DNA of 14,791 bases from Betaproteobacteria bacterium. Its GTDB lineage: Bacteria > Pseudomonadota > Gammaproteobacteria > Burkholderiales > Burkholderiaceae_C. Positions 7,260 to 14,791 of the stretch are shown in pieces; position 1 is the first letter of the stretch, and the number at the start of each line of letters is the position of its first letter. The translations under genes were made by a program, and so were the position numbers. The stretch lies in the NCBI GenBank assembly GCA_009923895.1, contig RFSP01000019.1:1-14791 (forward strand), written 5' to 3'. Below the pieces are notes generated by a model. The model made no database searches and was not told the DNA's origin. It worked only from the letters and a program-made list of their open reading frames with translations.

Positions 7260-8872
7260 AACGAGCGGTGGAGCGGCTGATCACCGGCATGGCCGTCGCG
7301 GCGGGTCTGTATGCCGTGGTGCTCATGCATGGGGCTGGGCACACGCTATTGGCCCTGACGATGCTGGTCATGGTGGCCGTGGGGGCCTGGACTTACACAT
7401 CCCCGCGGACCCACGCCGCGCGCTACCTGTTTCCTGGCATTGCGGCGGCTTTGGTGTTTGTGGTCTTTCCCATGGTCTACACCGTGAGCATCGGTTTTAC
7501 CAATTACAGCTCGGCGCACTTGCTGGAGTTTGAACGCGCACGAGAAGTGCTGCTGGAAGAGCGGGTGCCTCAAGGAGAGCCTCCAAGGCCCTTCCACCTG
7601 GAGCGGGTGGGGCGCGACCAGATTCGCATCCGTCTGGCGGCCACTGCCGATGGGCCCGAGCAGGTCACAGCACCTCAAGCCTTGAACGAGTGGGTGGTCG
7701 ATGAGGCCGATCGCAAGGCCTTGCGGCCTCACAGCCTCGTGTGGCCGTTGATGGCTGCAGAGTCCCACAAGGCGCAGGCGCCGAAGGATTCCAACGTTGC
7801 CGATGCATCGGGGGTGCAAGCCTTGTCCATGCGCGAGCGTGTGGCCCTGCTGCCGGCGCTGCGCCGGCTGTCCCTGACCGATCCTGCCGACTCGGCCGAC
7901 TCAGCGTCAAAGGGTCTGAGCTACACCTTGTCGAGTCTGCGTGAATTCACCAAGACGCGCGCCCTGTATCGCAGCGAACCCGACGGATCGTTGACCGACC
8001 AGGTCAGCGGCGTGCGTTACCGGCCCGACGACAGGGAGGGTTTTTTTGTGAGTGAGGCCGGCGAGCGATTGCAGCCCGGCTACCGCGTGAACGTGGGATG
8101 GGCTCACTACGTGCGCATGTTCACTGAAGACAAGTTTCGAGCACCGTTCTTGAGTGTGTTTGTGTGGACCGTTGTGTTTTCGGCCCTGACCGTGGTGGGG
8201 GCCGGGGCCCTGGGCATGCTCTTGGCCGTGTTGCTCAACTGGGAAAGCCTGCGAGGCCGCGGCATCTACCGCGTCGTGCTTTTTCTGCCCTATGCCGTGC
8301 CGGGCTTTATTTCCATTCTCGTCTTCAAAGGTCTGTTCAATCAAAACCTGGGCGAGGTCAACTTCATCTTGAACGGCTTGTTGGGCATTCGACCGGCCTG
8401 GTTCTCGGATCCGCTGCTGGCCAAAGTGATGCTGCTCATCGTGAATGTCTGGCTGGGATTCCCGTACATGATGGTGTTGTGTTCGGGGCTGATCAAGTCG
8501 ATCCCGTCGGACTTGTATGAAGCCTCGGCCGTGGTGGGTGCGGGGCCCTTCACAAACTTCTGGCGCATCACCTTGCCATTGATCCTCAAGCCACTCACGC
8601 CACTCTTGATCTCGGCCTTTGCCTTCAATTTCAACAACTTCGTGTTGATCAGCCTGCTCACGGGCGGGCGCCCCGACCAACTCGACACCCCCTTGCCCGC
8701 AGGCACCACCGACATTTTGGTGTCGTACACCTGGCGCATCGCCTTCCAGGATTCAGGGCAGCAGCTGGGGCTGGCAGCGGCCATTTCAACCGTGATCTTT
8801 TTGATCGTGGCGGCCATCACCTTGGTGCAAATGCGTTTCACCCGGGTGGCCCTGCAAGAGACCCGGCACTGA
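7256..8872 (+). CDS. malF: Maltose/maltodextrin ABC transporter permease MalF (copy 1)
   Basis: A 538-residue inner-membrane permease, close to the 514 of E. coli MalF. Three N-terminal helices (about 11-25, 31-45, 58-80) are followed by a large periplasmic P2-type loop (about 81-293), the feature that sets MalF apart from most sugar permeases and contacts MalE. Further helices start near 297. The EAA loop that docks the ATPase is DLYEASAVVGAGPFTNFWRI with E422 and G428; the same region in E. coli MalF is nearly identical in pattern. NFNNFVLISLLTGGRP near the sugar-binding site is also conserved. The start overlaps the malE stop as ATGA, so translation is coupled; no SD is visible. It pairs with the MalG encoded 3 bases downstream. 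The ATPase MalK is not in the window. Confidence 0.95.
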   Translation: MKRAVERLITGMAVAAGLYAVVLMHGAGHTLLALTMLVMVAVGAWTYTSPRTHAARYLFPGIAAALVFVVFPMVYTVSIGFTNYSSAHLLEFERAREVLLEERVPQGEPPRPFHLERVGRDQIRIRLAATADGPEQVTAPQALNEWVVDEADRKALRPHSLVWPLMAAESHKAQAPKDSNVADASGVQALSMRERVALLPALRRLSLTDPADSADSASKGLSYTLSSLREFTKTRALYRSEPDGSLTDQVSGVRYRPDDREGFFVSEAGERLQPGYRVNVGWAHYVRMFTEDKFRAPFLSVFVWTVVFSALTVVGAGALGMLLAVLLNWESLRGRGIYRVVLFLPYAVPGFISILVFKGLFNQNLGEVNFILNGLLGIRPAWFSDPLLAKVMLLIVNVWLGFPYMMVLCSGLIKSIPSDLYEASAVVGAGPFTNFWRITLPLILKPLTPLLISAFAFNFNNFVLISLLTGGRPDQLDTPLPAGTTDILVSYTWRIAFQDSGQQLGLAAAISTVIFLIVAAITLVQMRFTRVALQETRH

Positions 8873-8875
8873 ACC

Positions 8876-9766
8876 ATGGCCCTCGTTCAACCCAAATCCC
8901 AACGCTGGCGTGTGCTGCTGGCTCACGCTTTTTTGCTTGGCCTGTGTGCGGCCGTGTTGTTTCCTTTTCTTGTGGTGCTGTCGGTGTCGCTGCGGCCCGG
9001 CAATTTCGCCAGCGGCTCTCTCGTGCCGGACAGCATCAGCCTGGAGCATTGGCGCTACGTGTTGGGCTTGCCTTATGCCGGCCCCGATGGGCAGATGATC
9101 CAACCCGACTTGCCCGTGTTGCGGTGGTTGTGGAATTCGGTTCAAGTGGCGCTGGCCTCGGGCGTGGTGACCCTGCTGCTGTCCACCACCGCTGCTTACG
9201 CCTTGGCCCGTTTGAAGTTCGCCGGGAAGCGGCAGCTTCTGACGGCGCTGATGCTGATGCAAATGTTTCCGGCGGTGCTGGCCTTGGTGGCGCTGTATGC
9301 CATCTTTGACCGATTGGGAGCGGCGTTTCCGGCCATGGGGTTGAACACCCATGGCGCGCTGATCTTGGCGTATTCAGGTGGCATTGCCGGACACGTCTGG
9401 ACCCTCAAGGGGTATTACGACACGCTGCCGCAAGAGATCGAGGAGGCGGCACGGGTGGATGGCGCCACCTCATGGCAAACCTTTTGGCGGGTGCTGTTGC
9501 CCATGGCCGTGCCCATCTTGATGGTGGTGTTCTTGCTGGCGTTCATTGGCGCCATCATCGAGTACCCCGTGGCCTCGGTGCTGCTGACCCAGCAAGACCA
9601 ATTGACCCTGGCCGTGGGCAGCAAGCTGTTCGTGCACGAGCACAATTTTCACTGGGGCGATTTTGCAGCGGCCGCGATCCTGTCGGGGCTGCCCATCACG
9701 GTGGTGTTTCTCCTGGCGCAGCGGTGGATGATCTCCGGCCTGGCCGCGGGGGGCGTGAAAGGTTGA
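8876..9766 (+). CDS. malG: Maltose/maltodextrin ABC transporter permease MalG (copy 1)
   Basis: A 296-residue permease, exactly the length of E. coli MalG, with six predicted helices. The EAA motif EIEEAARVDGATSWQTFWRV has E190, A191 and G196. The C-terminal end SGLAAGGVKG matches the conserved MalG tail that reaches into the MalK dimer. SLRPGNFASGSL near residues 38-49 is also typical. It begins 3 bases after malF and is the last gene of the + strand run. It converges with an amylase gene whose stop lies 22 bases away. No clear terminator separates the two operons. Confidence 0.95.
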   Translation: MALVQPKSQRWRVLLAHAFLLGLCAAVLFPFLVVLSVSLRPGNFASGSLVPDSISLEHWRYVLGLPYAGPDGQMIQPDLPVLRWLWNSVQVALASGVVTLLLSTTAAYALARLKFAGKRQLLTALMLMQMFPAVLALVALYAIFDRLGAAFPAMGLNTHGALILAYSGGIAGHVWTLKGYYDTLPQEIEEAARVDGATSWQTFWRVLLPMAVPILMVVFLLAFIGAIIEYPVASVLLTQQDQLTLAVGSKLFVHEHNFHWGDFAAAAILSGLPITVVFLLAQRWMISGLAAGGVKG

Positions 9767-9787
9767 GCCCCACTGCCGTGACCGCAG

Positions 9788-11347
9788 TCACTGCACCCGT
9801 TTGTAGTTGGTGTAGCCGCCAGGCGGGGCCACATTGGGCTTGAGGACCATCACGCCGTGCGCGGGAACGCGCAGGTGCAGCAGCGATGACATCAGCTTGA
9901 TCTCGCTCTCGCAGGTGCCCAGCAAGTCGATCATCTGAGAGCTGTCCATCATTTTGGAATTGGCCACAAGCACGGTCTCGTGGACCTCGTGGGCGTTCGG
10001 GTTGACCACCACAATGACCGTGTCTGCCGCACGGTCGGTGTGGCGCTCAAAGGCCAACAATTGTGTAGAGGTGCAAGGGCGGAAATTGCCCACACGCAGT
10101 GCGCGCTCGCTGCGATGCAAGGCAATGAGCTTCTTCGTCCAAGCCAATGCTGGATGGCCTGAGGCGACAAGATCCCAGCGCATGGGTGCGCGCATTTCGG
10201 GATCGTCCCCCCCGGGCATGTCGAGCTCGCTGCCGTAATAGAGATTGGGCGAGCCCGGCAAGGTGAACTGCAGCACCTGGGCCAAGCGACGCTGACGCTC
10301 ATCGGGCAAGGTGGTGGCCAGACGCGGGGTGTCGTGGTTGTCTAAATAGATCCAGGACTTGAGCATGGGCTCGATGCCCGCATCGTCGATGATGCGGGTG
10401 ATCATGCGCAGCGCCGTGGGGGCATCCAAGCGCCCATCGGCCAATCGCAAGATGAGATGGCGCAGCGTGAAGTGCATCACAGCGTCGACCGAGGGGAACC
10501 ACTCTTTGGGGTAGTTGGCGATCTCGCCCACCACCAAGGAGCCGGGCTTCTCGTCATGGGCGGCCTGGGTGAGTTCTTCCAAGTACCGAAAGCCGATGTC
10601 AAAGGCCACATCCAAACGCCAGCCATCGACACCGTCGCGCAAATAGCTGCGCACGGCCGAGTCGCGGCCTGCGTAGACGTGATCACGCACCGCGGGATTT
10701 TCAAGATTCAGCTCGGGGAGGTTTTCGGCGCGGAACCACGAGCGAGCCCCCCCGGGATATGGGTCTCCCCACACAAACCAGTCACGAAAGGGACTTTGGG
10801 GATCGCCTTGCGCCGATTGAAACTTGGGCGAGTTGCGGCCCATGTGGTTGAAGACACCGTCAAGCACCAGCTTCAAGCCTCGTGCGTGCGCGGCCGCGGC
10901 CAAGCGCTTGACGTCATCGCGGGTACCAAATTCGGGCGAGACCTGCAGATAGTCGAGGGCGTCGTACTTGTGGTTGGTGTAGGCCAGATGGATGGGGTTG
11001 AGGTAGAGCACGTCCGCACCGAGTTGGGCCACGTGATCCAAACGATCGGCCACGCTGGCAAGGTCGCCTCCCCAGAAATCGATCTCGTGGCTCCACACTT
11101 TGTGCGCCTCAAGATAGTGGCCTTGTCGAGGCACCTCATCCCAGCGTCGCAAGACCTTGGGCGCGGGGTAAAGGTGACGCTTGGCCTGCAGGTCGGCCGG
11201 TGGCGCGAAACGGTCCACCAACACTTGGTAAATCACAGCACCATTGCGCCAGTCGGCTTCACGGGCTTCAAAGAGACCCCGCAATGGCGAGTCGTAACGG
11301 TTGGCGTAGGCAGAGGACGGCACAGGGAGGGTCACAGCAAAAACCAT
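9788..11347 (-). CDS. GH13 alpha-amylase family glycoside hydrolase (downstream copy; cyclomaltodextrinase/neopullulanase-like)
   Basis: A 519-residue hydrolase or transglycosylase of alpha-glucans. The GH13 regions are in order: LYLNPIH (114-120), DGVFNH (163-168), region V LPELN (210-214), GWRLDVAFD with nucleophile D246, VVGEI with acid/base E275, and LDNHD with D339. LPELN and TNHKYDALDY resemble the neopullulanase/cyclomaltodextrinase branch, but the N-terminal CBM34-like domain of those enzymes is missing. The ATG directly follows the in-frame TGA of the upstream paralogue; no SD is visible, so it probably depends on reinitiation. The N terminus (MVFAVTLPVPSSAYA, then N) looks like a signal h-region and cleavage site without a basic n-region, so export is uncertain; a start at the TTG for residue 22 would make it cytoplasmic. 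Function may be periplasmic or cytoplasmic dextrin cleavage. Confidence 0.88.
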   Translation of the reverse strand: MVFAVTLPVPSSAYANRYDSPLRGLFEAREADWRNGAVIYQVLVDRFAPPADLQAKRHLYPAPKVLRRWDEVPRQGHYLEAHKVWSHEIDFWGGDLASVADRLDHVAQLGADVLYLNPIHLAYTNHKYDALDYLQVSPEFGTRDDVKRLAAAAHARGLKLVLDGVFNHMGRNSPKFQSAQGDPQSPFRDWFVWGDPYPGGARSWFRAENLPELNLENPAVRDHVYAGRDSAVRSYLRDGVDGWRLDVAFDIGFRYLEELTQAAHDEKPGSLVVGEIANYPKEWFPSVDAVMHFTLRHLILRLADGRLDAPTALRMITRIIDDAGIEPMLKSWIYLDNHDTPRLATTLPDERQRRLAQVLQFTLPGSPNLYYGSELDMPGGDDPEMRAPMRWDLVASGHPALAWTKKLIALHRSERALRVGNFRPCTSTQLLAFERHTDRAADTVIVVVNPNAHEVHETVLVANSKMMDSSQMIDLLGTCESEIKLMSSLLHLRVPAHGVMVLKPNVAPPGGYTNYKRVQ

Positions 11348-12949
11348 TCAGGGCATGCGCTTGTAGACGGAGTAACCGTCTTGCGCAGAGGTGTCAGGGG
11401 CGAGCACCCGAAAACTTCGTGGCGGCAGCGTGAGGCGTAAATAGCCGCTGCTCACCTGCAAAGCAGGGGAGTCCTTTGAAGACAAGGGCTGGGTCGGCAG
11501 CAGGTCTTTCAACCGAGTGGTGTCTTGCATGGCGCCATGGCGCCACTGCACGGTCTCGGTCACGGGCTCATCGCCAGGGTTGGCCAGAATGAGGACCGCA
11601 TCTGCCGCCTTGTCGGTGTATCGCTCAAAGGCCAGCAGGCGCTGGGTGGTGAGGTTGCGGTAGTCACCCACACGCAAGGCGCGGTGTTGCTTGCGCATGG
11701 TGATCAGTTGGCGGGTCCAGATGAGTTCTGGATGGTCTTCTTTGACCTGGTCCCAACGCATGGGGCCGCGTTGTTCGGGATCGTCGCCACCGGTCATGCC
11801 CACTTCGCTGCCGTAGTAGATGTTGGGCGAGCCCGGGAGCGTGAACTGCAGCATCTGCGCCATGCGGCGCTGGGCCCGGTCAGGCAATTCGGTGGCAAGG
11901 CGCCGCACATCGTGGTTGTCGAGCAGCACCCAACTTTTGAGCAGCGGCTCCAAACCGGTATCGTCGATGGTGCGATCGATCATGGTGGCGGCAGCAGCTG
12001 CGGCGATCTCACCCCGGACAAGCCCCAGCAAGAGCGTGCGCCAGTGGAAGTTCATGACGGCATCGAGCGCCGGCATCCAACCCGCCGGGTAATTGACGAT
12101 TTCGCCAACCACCAGCGAGCCGGCTTTTTCTTGGTGCGCGCTGCGTGTGAGCTCGGCCAAAAACGCCGGACCCAACTCGTAGGCGGTGTCCAAGCGCCAG
12201 CCGTCGGCGCCGTCACGCAGATAGCTGCGCACCACCGAGTTCTTGTCGCGCCACAGGTGGTCACGCACCGCGGGATTTTCAAGATTGAGTTCGGGCAGAT
12301 TGGGCACGCCCTTCCAGGTGCGAGCACCGCCTGGGTATTGCGGGCCAAACACAAACCAACTCTGCGACCCTTGGCCTTTGGATGCGGCTTGTCCTTGCAC
12401 AAAGCGCGGCGCATTGCGACCCATGTGGTTGAACACCCCATCGAGCACCAACTTCATATTGCGCGCATGCAGGTCGCGCGCCAAGGCTTTGAGGTCTTCA
12501 CGGGTGCCAAATTCAGGTGACACGGCCTGAAAATCGAGCGAGTCGTACTTGTGATTGGTGTAGCCCAGGTGTATGGGGTTGAGATAGAGCACGTCGGCGC
12601 CCAGCGACTGCACGTAATCCAGTCGCGAGCGCACACTCTGCAGATCACCTCCCCAAAAATCGATCTCGTGGCTCCACACCTTGGCCGACTCCACGAAGTG
12701 GCCCGCACGCGGCTCCTCGCTCCAGGGGCGCAACACCTTGGGCGGTGGATACAAGGCGCGCTTGGTCTCCAGCTGGGCAGGCGGGGCAAAACGGTCGACC
12801 AACACTTGGTAAACGATGGCCCCATTGCGCCAATCTTGTTCGCGGGCCACGAACCGCGATTCACCGGTGCCGGCATGCGCGTCGGTGGGCGGCATCGCCG
12901 ACAGCCACAAGCCCAGCGCAGCGCCGAGTGCTCGATACGAGGTATTCAT
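11348..12949 (-). CDS. Secreted/periplasmic GH13 alpha-amylase family glycoside hydrolase (upstream copy)
   Basis: A 533-residue paralogue of the next gene, alike along its full length. Residues 1-26 are a plausible Sec signal peptide ending in AHA, so it should act in the periplasm or outside. GH13 regions: LYLNPIH (121-127), DGVFNH (170-175), region V LPELN (218-222), GWRLDTAYE with nucleophile D254, VVGEI with E283, and LDNHD with D347. All three catalytic carboxylates are present. No starch-binding domain is seen. An ATG at 12955, overlapping the malG copy 2 stop as TGATG, is two codons earlier. The ATG at 12949 is preferred because AAGG lies at a workable distance from it but too close to the first. 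It likely trims maltodextrins for the MalEFG system. Exact bond specificity cannot be read from the sequence. Confidence 0.9.
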   Translation of the reverse strand: MNTSYRALGAALGLWLSAMPPTDAHAGTGESRFVAREQDWRNGAIVYQVLVDRFAPPAQLETKRALYPPPKVLRPWSEEPRAGHFVESAKVWSHEIDFWGGDLQSVRSRLDYVQSLGADVLYLNPIHLGYTNHKYDSLDFQAVSPEFGTREDLKALARDLHARNMKLVLDGVFNHMGRNAPRFVQGQAASKGQGSQSWFVFGPQYPGGARTWKGVPNLPELNLENPAVRDHLWRDKNSVVRSYLRDGADGWRLDTAYELGPAFLAELTRSAHQEKAGSLVVGEIVNYPAGWMPALDAVMNFHWRTLLLGLVRGEIAAAAAATMIDRTIDDTGLEPLLKSWVLLDNHDVRRLATELPDRAQRRMAQMLQFTLPGSPNIYYGSEVGMTGGDDPEQRGPMRWDQVKEDHPELIWTRQLITMRKQHRALRVGDYRNLTTQRLLAFERYTDKAADAVLILANPGDEPVTETVQWRHGAMQDTTRLKDLLPTQPLSSKDSPALQVSSGYLRLTLPPRSFRVLAPDTSAQDGYSVYKRMP

Positions 12950-12954
12950 GTGCA

Positions 12955-13845
12955 TCAACCTTTCACACCCCCGGAGGTCAAGCCCGAGACAATCCAACGT
13001 TGGGCCCAAAGAAAGACGAGCGTGATGGGCAACCCGGACAGCACGGCGGCGGCAGCAAAGTCGCCCCACAGATAGCGTTGCTCATAGAGATAGAACTTGC
13101 TGCCCACCGCCAAGGTCAAGTGAGGCTCTTCGCGCAGCAACACCGACGCAACGGGGTACTCGATGATGGTGCCAATGAAGGCCAGCACAAACACCACCAT
13201 GAGGATGGGCACGGCCATGGGCAGCAGCACACGCCTGAAGGCTTGCCAGGCGGTGGCCCCATCGACTTTGGCGTTTTCTTCGATCTCGGCCGGGATGGTT
13301 TCAAAATACCCCTGGATGGTCCAGATGTGCATGGCCACCCCGCCCAGGTAAGCCACGATGACCGCGCCGTGGGTCTCCACCCCCAACCACGGCGCCACCT
13401 GCCCCAAGCCTTCAAAGATGGCATACACCGCCACCAGGGCCACAGCCACCGGGAACATCTGCAGCACCAGCATGCTGTTGAGCAGGGTGGACTTGTGCGC
13501 GAACTTCATGCGCGCAAAGGCGTAAGCGGCCGTGGTGGAGATGGCCACAATCAACGCCGCCGAGACGGTGGCGATCTTGATGGAGTTCCACAGCCACAAC
13601 AGCACGGGAAATGGGGGGTCCACCCGCACGCCTTGCGGGTCCACATAGGAGATGCCCAGGGCCAGCTTCCAATGCTCCAGGCTCAAGTCGGTGGACAGCA
13701 GCGAGCCTGTGGCGAAGTTGCCCGGCCGCAGCGAAATGGACACCACCGCCAGCAGCGGAAACAGGGTGATGGCGATCAGCATCCACAGCGCCACGTGGGT
13801 GAGTCGAAGGCGCCAGCGGCTTGAAGAGGGTTGGACGATGGGCAT
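12955..13845 (-). CDS. malG: Maltose/maltodextrin ABC transporter permease MalG (copy 2)
   Basis: A 296-residue paralogue of the + strand MalG, colinear over the full length, with shared SLRPGNFA, STTAAYA, LLPMAVPILMVVF and SGLTSGGVKG ends. The EAA loop reads EIEENAKVDGATAWQAFRRV, so the middle position is Asn191 where copy 1 has Ala. Six membrane helices are predicted. The gene follows malF copy 2 after 42 bases in a C-rich stretch without a recognisable SD, and its stop TGA overlaps a possible start of the following amylase. It should act with MalF copy 2 as a second channel, perhaps with a different preferred oligosaccharide (inference). Confidence 0.94.
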   Translation of the reverse strand: MPIVQPSSSRWRLRLTHVALWMLIAITLFPLLAVVSISLRPGNFATGSLLSTDLSLEHWKLALGISYVDPQGVRVDPPFPVLLWLWNSIKIATVSAALIVAISTTAAYAFARMKFAHKSTLLNSMLVLQMFPVAVALVAVYAIFEGLGQVAPWLGVETHGAVIVAYLGGVAMHIWTIQGYFETIPAEIEENAKVDGATAWQAFRRVLLPMAVPILMVVFVLAFIGTIIEYPVASVLLREEPHLTLAVGSKFYLYEQRYLWGDFAAAAVLSGLPITLVFLWAQRWIVSGLTSGGVKG

Positions 13846-13887
13846 GGGTGAGGGGGATGTGCGGGTGCGGTTGACCGACAGCTTGCT

Positions 13888-14791
13888 TCAGCCCTGCGGG
13901 CTTCGCAATGACGGGGAGTCGGGACTTTGCGATGACGGCGTGTGTGGGCTTTGCCGTGACGCAGGGGCCTGGGTGAAGCGCAACTGCACCAAGGCCATGA
14001 GCGCCACGACCACAAAGATGAGCGTGGAGATGGCCGCAGCCAGGCCAAAGTTTTGACCCGAGTCGGTGAAGGCAATGCGGTAGGTGTAAGACACCAAGAT
14101 GTCGGTGGTGCCGGCAGGCAGCTTGGTGTTGAGATAGTCCGGGCGGCCGTCAGTGAGCAGGCTGATGAGCACGAAGTTATTGAAGTTGAAGGCAAAGGCC
14201 GAAATCAGCAGGGGCGTGAGCGGCTTGAGGATGAGCGGCAGCGTGATGCGCCAGAAATTGGCCCATGGACCCGCACCCGCCACGGCCGAGGCCTCGTACA
14301 GATCGGCGGGAATGGCTTTGATGAGTCCGGTGCACAAGACCATGATGTAGGGGTAGCCCAACCAGGTGTTGACGATGAGGATCATCACCTTGGCCAGCAA
14401 AGGGTCCGCAAACCAAGCGGGGCGCACACCAAAAATCGCGTCCAAGATGGCGTTGATTTCGCCAAAGTTCTGATTGAACAAGCCCTTGAACACCAAGATG
14501 GAAATGAAGCCGGGCACGGCGTAGGGCAAGAACAGCAGCGTGCGGTACAGCGTGCGGTGTTTGAGGGCTTCCCAGTTCAAGACCACGGCCAGCGCCATGC
14601 CGAGGGCCGTGGCCAACAAGACGGTCATGCCGGCGAACACCACGGTCCAGATGAAGATGGACACAAACGGACCCCGAATATCGGCATCCCCCAACAAGCG
14701 TCGGTAATGTTCCCAGCCCACGCCCGACTTGAAACCCGGCAACATGCGCTCGCCGCTGGCGGTTTCAAAGTAGCCGGTCTGCGCGTTGGGC
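13888..14791 (-). CDS. malF: Maltose/maltodextrin ABC transporter permease MalF (copy 2), 5' end outside window
   Basis: The C-terminal 300 residues of a MalF paralogue. The frame stays open to the right edge, so the start, first helices and most of the P2 loop are outside. The visible part begins at the end of P2 (TGYFETASGERMLPGFKSGVGWEHY, matched by GFFVSEAGERLQPGYRVNVGWAHY in copy 1; written in parts here, the shared core is GER-L-PG-VGW-HY). It continues with conserved YAVPGFISILVFKGLFNQN, the EAA loop DLYEASAVAGAGPWANFWRI and NFNNFVLISLLTDGRP. After VQLRFTQ, where copy 1 ends within nine residues, copy 2 carries an extra Ser/Pro-rich tail made of three 8-residue repeats. It leads a second operon with malG copy 2 and both amylases. 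Confidence 0.93.
   Translation of the reverse strand, partial: PNAQTGYFETASGERMLPGFKSGVGWEHYRRLLGDADIRGPFVSIFIWTVVFAGMTVLLATALGMALAVVLNWEALKHRTLYRTLLFLPYAVPGFISILVFKGLFNQNFGEINAILDAIFGVRPAWFADPLLAKVMILIVNTWLGYPYIMVLCTGLIKAIPADLYEASAVAGAGPWANFWRITLPLILKPLTPLLISAFAFNFNNFVLISLLTDGRPDYLNTKLPAGTTDILVSYTYRIAFTDSGQNFGLAAAISTLIFVVVALMALVQLRFTQAPASRQSPHTPSSQSPDSPSLRSPQG
13891..13962 (-). repeat. Three in-frame 24-bp repeats forming the MalF copy 2 tail
   Basis: Three exact-length 24-bp imperfect units, read on the - strand, encode ASRQSPHT (13939-13962), PSSQSPDS (13915-13938) and PSLRSPQG (13891-13914), followed at once by the stop. Each unit holds a CGTCA-NNGC-AAG-CC core. The last unit, with the CTGAAGCAAGC just beyond it, resembles the widely dispersed GTCATTGCGAAGC...GAAGCAATC-type intergenic repeats of beta- and other proteobacteria, and its AGCCC-GCA-GGGCT part can form a small hairpin. 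It looks like a dispersed repeat that has entered and extended the gene end. Confidence 0.75.

Noticed and set aside
9778..9791. GTGAC-CGCA-GTCAC hairpin between convergent malG and amylase genes as a bidirectional terminator
   Set aside because: The stem is only 5 bp, has no T-run on either strand and overlaps the amylase stop codon.
10457..11440. 327-codon + strand open frame across the amylases
   Set aside because: It is antisense to the conserved GH13 motifs, a similar frame appears at the same place in the paralogue (11525-12520), and it has no recognisable domain. It mirrors conservation on the other strand.
13891..13962. CRISPR-like array
   Set aside because: Units are contiguous 24-bp coding repeats without spacers.

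Overview
The window looks like part of a maltose/maltodextrin utilisation region from a GC-rich Gram-negative bacterium. An outer-membrane TonB-dependent receptor, Escherichia-like MalF and MalG permeases, high GC at third codon positions and a dispersed-repeat-like sequence at the end of one gene point to the Betaproteobacteria, probably Burkholderiales. That placement is an inference, with no RNA gene or marker to confirm it. All sequence is ordinary protein-coding gene space plus two short regulatory intervals. No tRNA, rRNA, IS element, CRISPR array or phage gene was seen.

Left part, + strand: a leader of 222 bases, then a large carbohydrate-type TonB-dependent receptor (223-3021) closed by a strong intrinsic terminator. 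A 177-base interval follows, holding three hairpins and four tandem 13-bp repeats. It precedes a close-packed run: flavin-dependent halogenase family protein (3199-4716), CPA2-type cation/proton antiporter (4735-5991), maltose-binding protein MalE with a Tat-like signal (6009-7259), MalF (7256-8872) and MalG (8876-9766). Short gaps and overlaps suggest one operon of five genes.

Right part, - strand, converging on malG with 21 bases between: a second malF (13888 to beyond the right edge, partial), a second malG (12955-13845), and two tandem paralogous GH13 amylases (11348-12949 and 9788-11347). The two amylases lie in the same reading frame, separated by one TGA codon. This looks like a second operon whose start, possibly with a second malE, lies to the right of the window.

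Proposed working model (inference): the receptor takes linear or cyclic maltodextrins across the outer membrane with TonB energy. The amylases, at least one with a clear signal peptide, cut them in the periplasm. MalE and one or both MalFG channels then carry the products into the cytoplasm. No MalK ATPase and no LacI/MalT-type regulator is in the window, so these must be encoded elsewhere. The roles of the halogenase and antiporter inside a sugar operon are not explained by the sequence and are the most intriguing part. I see no clear evidence of a wholly new system; the odd points are listed as findings.
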